Shown here: positions 44,334 through 54,000 of the stretch, piece after piece
How the letters are laid out: the number at the start of each line of letters is the position of its first letter
Position numbering within the stretch: the stretch's first letter is position 1
Assembly (NCBI RefSeq): GCF_005048225.1
Contig: NZ_SUNI01000013.1
Location: 62,001 to 126,000, forward strand
From: Paracoccus gahaiensis
GTDB taxonomy: Bacteria; Pseudomonadota; Alphaproteobacteria; Rhodobacterales; Rhodobacteraceae
Length of the DNA stretch: 64,000 nucleotides
Direction of reading: 5' to 3'
Program-made: the position numbers and the translations under genes
The notes under the pieces: model-generated
Database searches by the model: none
The model's input: only the letters and a program-made list of their open reading frames with translations
What the model was told of the DNA's origin: nothing

Positions 44334-45231
44334 AGAATTCGGGCGTCTCGCCCGCCTGATCCAGCAGCCAGTCGATGAAATGCCGGGTCTTGGCGGCGAC
44401 CGACAGGGTGGTGGGCCAGATGACGTGAAAATCGGCGCCCGTGGGCACCGGCGCCCGGAAGGGCTGGACCAGCGCGCCCCGCGCCAGTTCGCCCGCCAGG
44501 ATCGGCACCTGCCCCATCGCCAGCCCCAGCCCCTGCTGCGCCGCGCTGTAGGTTAGCAGCGAGCTGTCGAACTCGACCCCCTCGCGGAAGGGCAGATCAA
44601 GGGCCATGCGCTCGGCCCAGTCCTGCCAGGCGCGCCGGCGATAGCGCGAATGCAGCAGCTCGACCCCGGCCACATCGGCGGGATCGCGCAGGGGATGGCG
44701 GCGCAGATAGTCGGGGCTGCAGACCACATCGACGGTCTCGGCAAACAGCGGGCGGGACCGCGCCTCGCGCCAGCCGCCCTGCCCCAGCTGGATCGCGGCG
44801 TCCAGCTGCGTGCCGCGAAAATCCAGGGGCGCCACGGTCGTGTCCAGCCGCAGCCGCAGGTCGGGGTGGCGGGTTTGGAAATCGGGCAGGCGCGGCATCA
44901 GCCAGTAATGCGCCACGCTTGGATAGACGCGCAGCTGGATGGTGCGATCGGTCTCGTGATCGACCAGCCGCTGCGTCACGCGTTCCAGCTCGTCGAAGAT
45001 CGCGGCGACATCGGCCCCGAAGGCGCGGCCCACCTCGGTCAGGCGGACCGAACGCGACCCCCGCTCGAACAGCTGCACGCCCAGATGGTTCTCCAGGATC
45101 GAGATCTGGCGGCTGATCGCCACCTGGCTGACCCCCATCTCGACCGCGGCCGAGGTGAAGGTCTTGTGCCCCACCGCCACGGCAAAGGCCCGCAGCGGGT
45201 TCAGGGGCAGCGCGGGACGCGTCTTTGCCAT
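44308..45231 (-). CDS. LysR-family regulator (GcvA-like)
   Basis: A 307-residue LysR protein with helix-turn-helix FTSAAVEMGVSQVAISRQISILE and the GcvA-type effector domain (DAAIQLGQGGWREARS, GLGLAMGQVPILAGEL). ATG 45231 is used; TTG 45240 is possible. It is divergent from the acyl-CoA dehydrogenase gene across 93 bp and probably regulates it, perhaps with the whole dicarboxylate region. Confidence 0.87.
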   Translation of the reverse strand: MAKTRPALPLNPLRAFAVAVGHKTFTSAAVEMGVSQVAISRQISILENHLGVQLFERGSRSVRLTEVGRAFGADVAAIFDELERVTQRLVDHETDRTIQLRVYPSVAHYWLMPRLPDFQTRHPDLRLRLDTTVAPLDFRGTQLDAAIQLGQGGWREARSRPLFAETVDVVCSPDYLRRHPLRDPADVAGVELLHSRYRRRAWQDWAERMALDLPFREGVEFDSSLLTYSAAQQGLGLAMGQVPILAGELARGALVQPFRAPVPTGADFHVIWPTTLSVAAKTRHFIDWLLDQAGETPEFFRRRTAGG

Positions 45232-45324
45232 AACCGTCAATCAGCCTTGTCCAAGATCCACCATGTTTCGCGCGTCCGACATTAGCCTAGATTGGGCAGC
45301 GACCCAAGATGCAGGATGACAGCG

Positions 45325-46482
45325 ATGGATTTTTCCCTGACCGACGAACAGCGGATGTTTCAGGACAGCGTGACCCGGTTCGCCCGGACCGAGCTGGCGC
45401 CCGGCGCCGCCGACCGGGCCCGCGCCGAGGCCTATCCCTGGGACGTGGCGCGCCGGATGGCCGAGATGGGCCTGATGGGCATCGCCCTGCCCGAGGAAGA
45501 CGGCGGCATGGGCGGCACGCTGGTCGATGCGATCATCGCCATCCAGGCGGTGGCCGAGGCCTGCCCGCGCAGTGCCGACGTGATCCAGGCGGGCAATTTC
45601 GGCCCGGTGCGAACCTTCGCGGAATTCGCCACGCCCGACCAGAAGGCCCGCCATCTGGGCCCGATCCTGCGCGGCGAGGCGGTGATCTCGCTTGGCATGA
45701 CCGAGCCCGAGGCGGGATCCGCCGTGACCGAACTGCAGACCTCGGCCACGAAGGATGGCGAGGATTATCTGGTCAACGGCACCAAGATCTTCGGCACCCA
45801 CAGCGCCGAGGCCAACGTGTTTCTGGTCTATCTGCGTTTTGGTCCCGGCCTGGACGGCATCGGGTCGGTGCTGATCGAGAAGGGGGCGCCGGGCTTCACC
45901 ATCGGCCAGCCCTCGGCCTTCATGAACGGCGAGGACTGGGCGCAGCTCTATTTCGACAATGTCCGCGTGCCGGCCGCCAATGTGCTGCTGGGCGCGGGGG
46001 GGTTTCGCAAGCAGATCGCCGGCTTCAATGTCGAACGGCTTGGCAATGCGGCCCGCGCCGTGGCGGTCGGGCGGCACGCCTTCAACCTGGCGCGCGACCA
46101 TGCGGCAGAGCGGCGCCAGTTCGGGCGCCCGCTGGCCGAGTTCCAGGGCATCCAGTGGAAATTCGCCGACATGGCACTGCGACTGGACTCGGCGCAGCTG
46201 ATGCTGATGCGGGCGGCGGTGAACGCGGGCGACGGGTTGCCCTCGGCGCAGGACACCGCGCTGGCGAAGCTCGCCTGCAACGAGGCGGGGTATTTCGCCG
46301 CCAACGAGGCGTTGCAGATCATGGGCGGGATGGGCTTCAGCGAGGACAGCACCGTGCAATACGCCCTGCGCCGCACGCGCGGCTGGATGATCGCGGGCGG
46401 GTCCATCGAGATCCTCAAGAACCGCATCGCCGAGGGCATCTTTGGCCGCAGCTTCTCGCAGCGGCCGCCGAAGGCGGGCTGA
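45325..46482 (+). CDS. Acyl-CoA dehydrogenase
   Basis: A 385-residue FAD-dependent acyl-CoA dehydrogenase: DFSLTDEQRMFQDSVTRF, LGMTEPEAGSAVTELQTSA, ERRQFGRPLAEFQGIQWKFADMA and LQIMGGMGFSEDS. At the position of the catalytic Glu of medium-chain enzymes (YEGT) the sequence reads MIAGGSIEIL, as in CaiA-like members, so the base may sit elsewhere. It would introduce the 2,3-double bond in an acyl-CoA. ATG 45325 is favoured because AGGA lies eight bases upstream; ATG 45316 is too close to it. Confidence 0.88.
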   Translation: MDFSLTDEQRMFQDSVTRFARTELAPGAADRARAEAYPWDVARRMAEMGLMGIALPEEDGGMGGTLVDAIIAIQAVAEACPRSADVIQAGNFGPVRTFAEFATPDQKARHLGPILRGEAVISLGMTEPEAGSAVTELQTSATKDGEDYLVNGTKIFGTHSAEANVFLVYLRFGPGLDGIGSVLIEKGAPGFTIGQPSAFMNGEDWAQLYFDNVRVPAANVLLGAGGFRKQIAGFNVERLGNAARAVAVGRHAFNLARDHAAERRQFGRPLAEFQGIQWKFADMALRLDSAQLMLMRAAVNAGDGLPSAQDTALAKLACNEAGYFAANEALQIMGGMGFSEDSTVQYALRRTRGWMIAGGSIEILKNRIAEGIFGRSFSQRPPKAG

Positions 46483-46486
46483 CCGC

Positions 46487-48403
46487 TCAGCCCGCCAGGA
46501 ACATCGGTCCGCCCTTGTGGCGCGGAAAGCCGTAGCCGGTGACCATCACCACGTCGATATCCTCCGCGCTGTCCGCCACGCCCTCGGCCAGGATGGTGCG
46601 GCCCTCGGCCTGCATCACCGACAGGATGCGGTCCATGATCTGGGCGTCCGAGAACTCGCGGCGCGTGCGGCCCGCGCGGGCGCTTTCCTCGGCGATGATC
46701 TGCGCCACCTGTGGATCGGGCTGCGCCGTGCCGGTGGCGTAGTCGTACCAGCCGCGCCCGGCCTTGCGGCCAAGCCGGCCCGCCTCGCACAGCCGGTCGG
46801 CGATATGAGCGTAACGTTCATCCGCCGGACGGGTCGCGGCGCGGGCCTTGCGGGCGGCCCATGCGATGTCCAGACCGCTCATGTCCTGCACGGCATAGAT
46901 GCCCATGGCAAAGCCGAAGCCTTCCATCGCGCGGTCGATCTGCTCGGGCAGCGCGCCTTCCTCCAGCATGAACTCGCAATCGGTGCGATAGGCGTTCATG
47001 ATGCGGTTGCCGATGAAGCCGTCGCAGACCCCCGCCACCACGGCGGTCTTGCGCAGATGCCGCGCCAGCGCGCCCGCCGTGGCCAGCGCGCGCGGGCCGG
47101 TATGGGCGCCGCGCACGACCTCCAGCAGCTTCATGACATGGGCGGGCGAGAAGAAATGCAGCCCCAGCACGCGCGACGGATCGCGGGTGGTCAGCGCAAG
47201 GGTATCAACATCCAGATAGGAGGTGTTGGTGGCCAGCACCGCATCGGCGGGCATCACGGCGTCCAGCCGGGTGAAGACCTGACGCTTGACCTCCATGTCC
47301 TCGAACACCGCCTCGATCACCAGCGGGCAATCGGCCAGCGCGGCGTAATCGGAGCCGGTGGTGAGCCGCTCCAGCGCCGAGAGATCGCGCAGCAACCCGC
47401 GCTTGTGACTGGCGGCCAGCAGGTCGGCCACGCGGGTCTGCGCCATGTCCGCCGCCTGCGCGTCACGCTCGATCAGGCGCACCGACGAGCCCGCGATCAG
47501 CAGCGCCGCCGCGATGCCCGCGCCCATGGTGCCGCCGCCGATGACCCCCACCCGGGCCAGATCGGCGGGGGCGGCCTCGATGTCGCGCAGGCTGCGGCCC
47601 GCATCGCGTTCGGCGAAGAAGACATGGCGCAGGGCCCTGGATTGGTCCGAGACCGACAGGCGCAGAAACCGCTCGCGTTCGCGCGCCATCGCGTCCCGCG
47701 CAGGCAATTCGGCGGAATCGCGCAGGGCGGCCAAAGCCTCAAGCGGCGCTTCGGCACCGCGCGACTTGCGGCGCAGGGTCTGTTCCTGGGCGTGCCAGTC
47801 GATCGCCCCGGCCTCGCGCACCGGGCGGTCCAGCAGGGGCGCGGCGGGCGCGGGCATGTCCTGCGCCTCGGCCTGCAGGTCGCCCGAGGCAATGCGATCG
47901 ATCAGGCCCATGGCCAGCGCGGCCTCGGCACTGACGGGCTTTCCGCCGGTCACCATCGCGATCGCGTCCGACATCGGCACCAGCCGGGGCAGCCGCACCG
48001 TGCCGCCCGATCCGGGGATGATGCCAAGGCTCACCTCGGGCAGGCCCAGCCTGGTGCCCGGCGCGGCGATCCGCGCGTGGCAGGCCATCGCCAGCTCCAG
48101 CCCGCCGCCCAGAACCGTGCCATGCAGCGCGGCGATCCACGGCACGGATGATCCGGCGATCAGGTCCAGCACATCGGGCAGGTAGGGTTCCAGCGGCGCG
48201 CCCAGTTCGCGGATGTCGGCACCCGCCACGAAGGTGCGGCCCGCGCAGGACAAGACGACCTTCTGCACATCCGGCATGCCGGCGATCCGCAGGGCCGCGT
48301 CGCGCAGACCGGCGCGCAGGGGCTGGTTCAGGGCGTTGACGGGCGGGTTGTCGATCCGCAGATGGGCGATGCCCTCGGATATCGTCAGGCTGACCGGCTG
48401 CAT
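46487..48403 (-). CDS. FadB/FadJ-like enoyl-CoA hydratase / 3-hydroxyacyl-CoA dehydrogenase, shortened C-terminus
   Basis: A 638-residue bifunctional enzyme. The N-terminal crotonase domain (AGRTFVAGADIRELG, GGGLELAMACHARIAAP, GIIPGSGGTVRLPRL) is followed by the NAD-binding dehydrogenase domain (VGVIGGGTMGAGIAAALL at about 293, FFSPAHVMKLLEVVRG, GVCDGFIGNRIM). It ends abruptly at GYGFPRHKGGPMFLAG, where related proteins normally continue for another 50-60 residues of the second C-terminal helical domain. The stop lies only 4 bp from the acyl-CoA dehydrogenase stop. ATG 48403 follows GGAGGA. It would convert enoyl-CoA to 3-oxoacyl-CoA for the thiolase. Confidence 0.88.
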   Translation of the reverse strand: MQPVSLTISEGIAHLRIDNPPVNALNQPLRAGLRDAALRIAGMPDVQKVVLSCAGRTFVAGADIRELGAPLEPYLPDVLDLIAGSSVPWIAALHGTVLGGGLELAMACHARIAAPGTRLGLPEVSLGIIPGSGGTVRLPRLVPMSDAIAMVTGGKPVSAEAALAMGLIDRIASGDLQAEAQDMPAPAAPLLDRPVREAGAIDWHAQEQTLRRKSRGAEAPLEALAALRDSAELPARDAMARERERFLRLSVSDQSRALRHVFFAERDAGRSLRDIEAAPADLARVGVIGGGTMGAGIAAALLIAGSSVRLIERDAQAADMAQTRVADLLAASHKRGLLRDLSALERLTTGSDYAALADCPLVIEAVFEDMEVKRQVFTRLDAVMPADAVLATNTSYLDVDTLALTTRDPSRVLGLHFFSPAHVMKLLEVVRGAHTGPRALATAGALARHLRKTAVVAGVCDGFIGNRIMNAYRTDCEFMLEEGALPEQIDRAMEGFGFAMGIYAVQDMSGLDIAWAARKARAATRPADERYAHIADRLCEAGRLGRKAGRGWYDYATGTAQPDPQVAQIIAEESARAGRTRREFSDAQIMDRILSVMQAEGRTILAEGVADSAEDIDVVMVTGYGFPRHKGGPMFLAG

Positions 48404-48558
48404 ATGTCCTCCATCGCGGACGGCGCGTCCGCCTTTCATCCGGGCTTAGCGGCGGCGGGCAGAAATGACACATAACCATTGGTCAGGCATGGACCCGCCT
48501 TCTTGCAGTTGATGCAAGGCGCGCGGAGGACGATGCTGCGCATCAAGGGAGAAGACGC

Positions 48559-49356
48559 ATGATCGATCTGCATGTCCAGGCGGACCCGGAGGGGCGTCCG
48601 CCGCTGCTGCTGCTGCACGGGTTCCTGTCCAGCCGGAACCACTGGCAGCCCAATGCCGCCCTGTCGCGCCAGTTCCGCTGCATCCGGGTCGAGCTGCCGG
48701 GCCACGGCCTCAGCCCCGCCCCGGACGAGGCCGCCGCCTATCATCCCGATGCGCTGGTCGCCTCGCTCGAGGCGGTGCGCCGGGACCTGGGGATCGACCG
48801 GTGGTTCATGTGCGGGGCCAGCTTCGGCGCCGGGCTGACGCTGCGCTATGCGCTGACCCATCCTACGCGGGTGATCGCGCAGGCCTTCACCAATGCCAAT
48901 GCGGCCCTGCGCCCGGACTGGACGGGCGAGATGCTGACCGCCCATGAGCAGCGCATCGACGATGTGGCACGCCACGGACGCGCGGCTCTGCGGCGCTTTC
49001 CCTATCACCCCGCCCATGCGCGGCGCTTTCCGCCCGAGCTGCGCGCCACCTTGGCCGCCGATGCGGATGCCTGCGCCGTGACCGGGATCCTGCATCTGAT
49101 GCGCCAGGCCATGACGCGGCTGTCGGTCATGGACCGCTTCGCGCAGATGCCGGTCCCGACCCTGCTGGTCAACGGGCTGCGCGAACGCAGCTTTCAGCCC
49201 ACCCGCGCCCGCGCCGCCACAGCCCTGCCCGCCCTGCAGGTCGCGGATCTGGAGGGCGGCCATTCCATCAATATCGAGGCGCCGGCGGCCTTCGATGCGG
49301 CGCTGATCCGCTTCTTCACCTCGGTCGATGCCCATGCGCCCCAGACAGCTGGTTGA
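48559..49356 (+). CDS. Alpha/beta hydrolase
   Basis: A 265-residue alpha/beta hydrolase. HGFLSSRNHW supplies the oxyanion loop, the nucleophile elbow is GASFGAG with Ser, and the acid and His are expected in LLVNGLRE and LEGGHSINIEAP. Substrate unknown. It overlaps the next gene by 29 bp, so both are probably one operon. Confidence 0.85.
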   Translation: MIDLHVQADPEGRPPLLLLHGFLSSRNHWQPNAALSRQFRCIRVELPGHGLSPAPDEAAAYHPDALVASLEAVRRDLGIDRWFMCGASFGAGLTLRYALTHPTRVIAQAFTNANAALRPDWTGEMLTAHEQRIDDVARHGRAALRRFPYHPAHARRFPPELRATLAADADACAVTGILHLMRQAMTRLSVMDRFAQMPVPTLLVNGLRERSFQPTRARAATALPALQVADLEGGHSINIEAPAAFDAALIRFFTSVDAHAPQTAG

Positions 49357-50371
49357 GCCGGCGGCGATCTATCTCTGGGCCATCGCGGGCGGGGCGCTGT
49401 TCAACGCGATCGGCGCGCCGCTTCCCTGGATGATCGGGCCGCTGATCTTCACCGCGATCCTGTATCTGGCGGGCGTCACCCGCTTCGTCGTGCCGGTGAA
49501 GACCCGGCCCGTGGGCCAGATCATCGTCGCGGCCCAGGTCGGGCTGTCCTTTTCCCCCGCCGCCCTGGCGGTGCTGTTCGATCTGGCGCCGCTGCTGATC
49601 GGCATGGCGGTCGCGACGGCGGCCTGCGCGGCTTTGGCCTCGCTGGTGCTGGCGCGCCTGTCGGGGATGGGGGGCGTGCCCGCGCTGCTGTCCACGATCC
49701 CGACCAGCCCGGTCGAGGCGGCGGTGATCGCCGAGCGCCTGTCCCTGCCCACCGGGCCGATCATCTTCGCGCAGACCCTGCGCATCGCCTCGATCGTGGT
49801 GATCGTGCCGCTGGCGATCTATGCGGTCGAGGGCTGGCCCGATCGCGGCATGGCCATCGGTGGCCCGCCGGACATGGCGGGCTCGGCCATGCTGTTCGGC
49901 GTCGCGGTCGCGGTGGCGCTGCTGTTCCGGGCGCTTGGCATCTCGAACCCGTTCTTTCTGGGGGCGCTGGCGGGGTCGGCCGGGCTGACGGCGGCGGGCA
50001 TCGCGCCCGCGCCCTTCGCGCCGGTGATCCTGGCGGCGGCGCAGGTGCTGCTGGGAACCTGGCTGGGATCGTCCTTCCGGCGCAGCCTGTTTGCCTCGGC
50101 GGGCCGGATGATCGGGGCCATCGTCGTCTCGACGCTGCTCTTCGTGGCGCTGACCAGCCTCGTGGCGGTCGGGCTGGCCGTGGGGCTGGGGATGAACTGG
50201 GAGAACCTGGTGCTGGGCGCCGCGCCGGGCGGGGTGACCGAGATGGCGCTGACCGCCAAGTATCTGGGCCTCGACGTGGCGCTGATCACCGCCTTCCATC
50301 TGGTGCGGATCTTCCTGATCGTGCCCTTCATCCCCGCCATCGCCCGCGCCCTGCACCGCCGTGGCGGCTGA
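49328..50371 (+). CDS. AbrB-family membrane protein (COG3180, PF05145 type)
   Basis: A 347-residue membrane protein with about ten helices in two repeated halves (PLPWMIGPLIFTAILYLAG near the start and SNPFFLGALAGSAGLTAAG in the second half; GAAPGGVTEMALTAKYLGLD near the end). The family is annotated as AbrB-type or ammonia monooxygenase-like transport proteins; the substrate is unknown. ATG 49328 and 49334 are equally possible; neither has a clear ribosome site, suggesting translational coupling to the overlapping hydrolase. Confidence 0.82.
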   Translation: MPMRPRQLVEPAAIYLWAIAGGALFNAIGAPLPWMIGPLIFTAILYLAGVTRFVVPVKTRPVGQIIVAAQVGLSFSPAALAVLFDLAPLLIGMAVATAACAALASLVLARLSGMGGVPALLSTIPTSPVEAAVIAERLSLPTGPIIFAQTLRIASIVVIVPLAIYAVEGWPDRGMAIGGPPDMAGSAMLFGVAVAVALLFRALGISNPFFLGALAGSAGLTAAGIAPAPFAPVILAAAQVLLGTWLGSSFRRSLFASAGRMIGAIVVSTLLFVALTSLVAVGLAVGLGMNWENLVLGAAPGGVTEMALTAKYLGLDVALITAFHLVRIFLIVPFIPAIARALHRRGG

Positions 50372-50385
50372 GCCAACCACCCTGA

Positions 50386-50484
50386 CCGGATGCCCATGCG
50401 GCGCTGGTCTTCGCCTCGAATGCTGCGCGCGTCGTGACCGGCCCCGAGATCGCCGTGGATGGCGGAATGGCCCGGCGCGTCAGC
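50386..50484 (+). pseudogene. Remnant: C-terminal end of a short-chain dehydrogenase
   Basis: In frame from 50386 the DNA reads PDAHAALVFASNAARVVTGPEI then AVDGGMARR, the standard C-terminus of an SDR (xxASDAAxxVTGxxLxVDGG). There is no Rossmann domain upstream: the AbrB-type gene ends 15 bp earlier. It is therefore a gene fragment of about 33 codons, left by a deletion or insertion. It meets the tail of the IclR remnant on the opposite strand. Confidence 0.75.
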
Positions 50485-50877
50485 CCGGCAGGACCCCGCG
50501 CAGTTCCGAGGCCAAGTCCTGCAGATGCTCCAGCACCTCGCCGCGCAAGCGGGCCAGCGCTTCGGGGCCCGCCGCCATCCCGCAGTTCAGCGCCGCGACC
50601 ACCTGCCCCCGCGCCGAACGCAGCGGCACCGCGACCGAGCAGAGCCCAGTTCGACCTCCTGATCAATCACGGCATGGCCCCGGCTGCGGGCCTCGGCGAT
50701 GCGGGCCAGCAGCTCGGCCAGGTCGGTCACGGTCCGCGGGGTGCGGGCTTTCGGCGGATGGCGCTTGAGCAGCGCGCGGGACTGTTCCTCGGGCAGTTCC
50801 GCCAGCAGCACCCGCCCCATCGAGGTGCAATGCGCCGGCAGCCGCGAGCCCGGCATCAGCGCGATCGCCATCTGCCG
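50480..50877 (-). pseudogene. Remnant: frameshifted, truncated IclR-family regulator
   Basis: On the minus strand from about 50877 the frame reads RQMAIALMPGSRLPAHCTSMG, RVLLAELPEEQ, then VIDQEVELG, the effector-domain core of IclR regulators. At about 50648 one base appears lost; shifting frame restores LCSVAVPLRSARGQVVAALN and a natural C-terminus (HLQDLASELRGVLPG, stop at 50480). The DNA-binding domain is absent upstream of 50880. Two lesions make a working protein unlikely, although a single-base sequencing error could explain the frameshift alone. Confidence 0.75.
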
Positions 50878-51024
50878 GAGCGTTTCTGACCCGATCGGGT
50901 CGGCTTTCCCGCGGCGTTCGGGCGTCCGCGAAGGGCCGTCGCGGCGGGCTCATGCTTCGCGTGTTTCCCTCGCACGCAGATCCGGGGTGGTTCGACGAGG
51001 TCCGGCACGCCGGTGGCCTGCCCC

Positions 51025-54000
51025 TCAAAGCTCGTGAAGAACGGGTCGGACCCTGCAGACCCTCATGGCGATGTCGACCACATGGCGGTGATGGGTCAGG
51101 TAGATCGCCTGCCCGCGCCCTCCGATCGCCTCCATGACGCGGCAGGCGGCGCTGGTGCGGTCTTCGTCGAAGGTCTCGAAGATGTCGTCGCAGAAGAACG
51201 GCAGCGTCGTGCCCTGCGCGACCAGCTGTTCATGGGCCGCGGCGCGCAGCGCCAAATAAAGCTGGAAGCGCGTGCCCTTGGACATCTCGGCGGCGCGCTT
51301 GCTGGCGCCGGTCCGGTCGACGGCCAGCAGGATCTCGGCATCCTTCTCGATCTGCGTCGTCAGGGAGGGATAGGCGCCCTGCGTGAGGGTGGCAAAGCAC
51401 TGCTCGGTCGCGGTCATCATCCCGCTGCGGTGGCTGTCGCGATAGCGCCGGATCGCGTCGGAGGCCAGCGAATGGCCCAGGGACAGCTCCAGATGCTGCA
51501 GGGCGGCCTCCTCGAGCTGCAATTCCAGCGTCGCCCGGCGCTCGACCAGGGCGGCGATCTCTCCGTCGCCCTTCACTTGCGACAGCGCATGTTCGGCCGT
51601 GGTCCGGTCCCGGATCGCCCCCGTCAGCCGGTCCTCGGCATGGTCGAGGTCAGACCGGTTGCCTTCCAGAGCCGCCTCCACATCCGCGACGGACCGCTCG
51701 GCAAGGTGTTCGCGGGCGGTGGCGATGTCGGGGGCGCCAAGCTCCAGCAGAAGGCTGCGCTGGCGAAGGGCCAGCGTGGCCCGGTCGGCGATGACCTGCT
51801 GCGCCCGGGCCGCGATCTGGCGCAATCCGTCGATGTCGGTCAGGCCGGCGGCGTCGGGGAAAACGGCGGCGATCGCCGCGACCTCCTGGTCGATCTGGCG
51901 CAGCCTGTCCTGGTTCCGGGCCCTTTCGGCGCTGGCGGCCTCGATGTCTTCACTCAGTTTCCGGGCCGCGTCCCGGGCCCTGCGCGCCTGATCGGCCAGC
52001 GTTTTCAGCGCGGCGAAGGTCTGGGCGGCGGTCGGCTGGACCTCGAGGGCATGGGTCCGGGCCAGGGCCGCGACCTCTTGGGCGAAGCGCGCCTGATCGG
52101 CCTGCATGGCGGTGACACGCTGTTCGGCGGCGGCGCGGGCCGCCTCATGCTCGCGCAGCACGCGCAGGGGTTCGAGCGTGCCCATCAGGATGTCCGGCGA
52201 CACCAGATCCCCCAGATGCGCGGCGACCAGCTGCTGCCATGCCGCACGGGCCAGGCCCTCGGCATCCCGGGCGCCGGCAAGCCGTTTCCGACGCCTGGCC
52301 AGTTCGCGCTGGATCTGGCGCAGCGCCTCGTCGGCCTTGGCCTGCGCCTCGGCCTGCCGGCGATCCTTGTCCGCTACCGCTCGTGCCGCAGCCAGGGTGC
52401 TGGCAAGATCCACCGGGTCGAAGGGAAGACGGGCGGCCAGTTCGGCGCGCAAGGCGTCGCCGCGTTCCAGGACCGACCGGTTGACCTCCCGTGCCTCGCG
52501 CAGGGTGAGGGCGTCGTCCCGGGCCTGATCGTGCCGGACGACCCAAGCCAGCCAGTCCGGCGGCGACAGGGCCTCGGGAAACCCGACCTGCCGGGCCGCC
52601 TGTCCGACGGCCTCCTCGATCCGGGCGATCCGGGCCTGCAGGGCCGTGATCTTCTCGTCAGCCTGCGCCACATGGGCCTCCGCCTCGGCCGCCGCCTGTT
52701 GGATCTGACGCAGCTGTCCCAGGTCGCTGGCCCGTCCAAGGCGGGCGTCGGTCGCGGCGTCATGCCGGCGCAGGGCCTCGTGGAAGACGGCGGCGGTCGG
52801 AGGGTCCAGGGCCGCCAGATGCGCGGCCCACAGCGCGTCCCGCGCGGCGCGCAGAGCCTCGGCCTCGTCGTCGGAGACGAGATGCGCGCCCCGGATCAGC
52901 GCCTCGGCCTGCGCGTGGCGGGCGGCGCGATCGGCCCGGTGGTCGTCGCGCCGCGTTGTGGCCGTGCGCAGTTCGGATTGCAGCGCGTCGTGACCCTCGG
53001 CCCATTCCGTCGCTTGGACCCGGGACGGGGGGTGTTCGGGCAGATGGTCCAACCTGAAGGGGCCCTGAGCCAGTCCCGCCAGCGCCCTGTCGGCCTTGGC
53101 GCGTGCCGCGTCGATGGCCTGCAGGGCGGCGGCATGCCGGGGCGCCAGATCCTCGGCGTCGAAGCGCAGCAGGATATCGGCGATCCGGGGCGCGTCCTGC
53201 GGTTGGGCGGGGCCGTCCTCGACGGCCTCCGCCGCAGCCCGTGCCCGGTCCTGAAGGTCGTCCGTTTCCCGCGCCTCTGCCTCTGCCTGGGCCATCGCCG
53301 CGCGCAGGGCGTCCCGGGCGCCTTCGAGGGCCGTGATCGCCCCCGCCGGCAGGACCAGCGATCGCGGATCGACCCCGGCCGAGGCGACCCCGAGATCCCG
53401 GACCGCCGCGATCATGGCGGCCTCGGAGCTGCGCTGGTCGTCCTGGCGCCGCTCCAGATCCAGATGCGCCCCGCGATCCCGGGCACTCAGATCCTCCAGA
53501 TCGTCCAGCGCGGTGGCCAGTGCGTCCAGCGCAGGCTCCACGGGCAGGCGATCGCGCTGTTCCGCCAAGGCCGTCAGCGCGTCGGTCAGGCGATCGACGG
53601 TCTGCGCGGCGATGCCGCGATCACTGCGCAGCACGATCAGCCGCTCGGGATCGAAATCCAGCTGCGCGGGATAGTCCGACCAGGGCGCAATCGCGTCGTG
53701 CAGGGCCGCGATCTCGGCCATCAGCGGAAGCGCGCGCTTCTGTCCCTCGATCCTCGCGCGGTCGGAATTCAGGGCGTTCCGCGCCGCGCGCGCGCCCTGC
53801 TCGGCCTCCTGCGCCTTGATCAGGTCCTTCTTAAGGGCCTTCCACGCGCTGGCGGTGACATCGCGCTCCTTGATCTGCCGCTCGACCTCGGCCAGATCGC
53901 GCTTCAGCTCGGCCATGCGGGTGGACCGGCTGCGCCGTTTCCACAGCGCGTCGGCCTGGTCCCGAACCCCGTCCAGAACACCGCTGAGATCGGCAACGCC

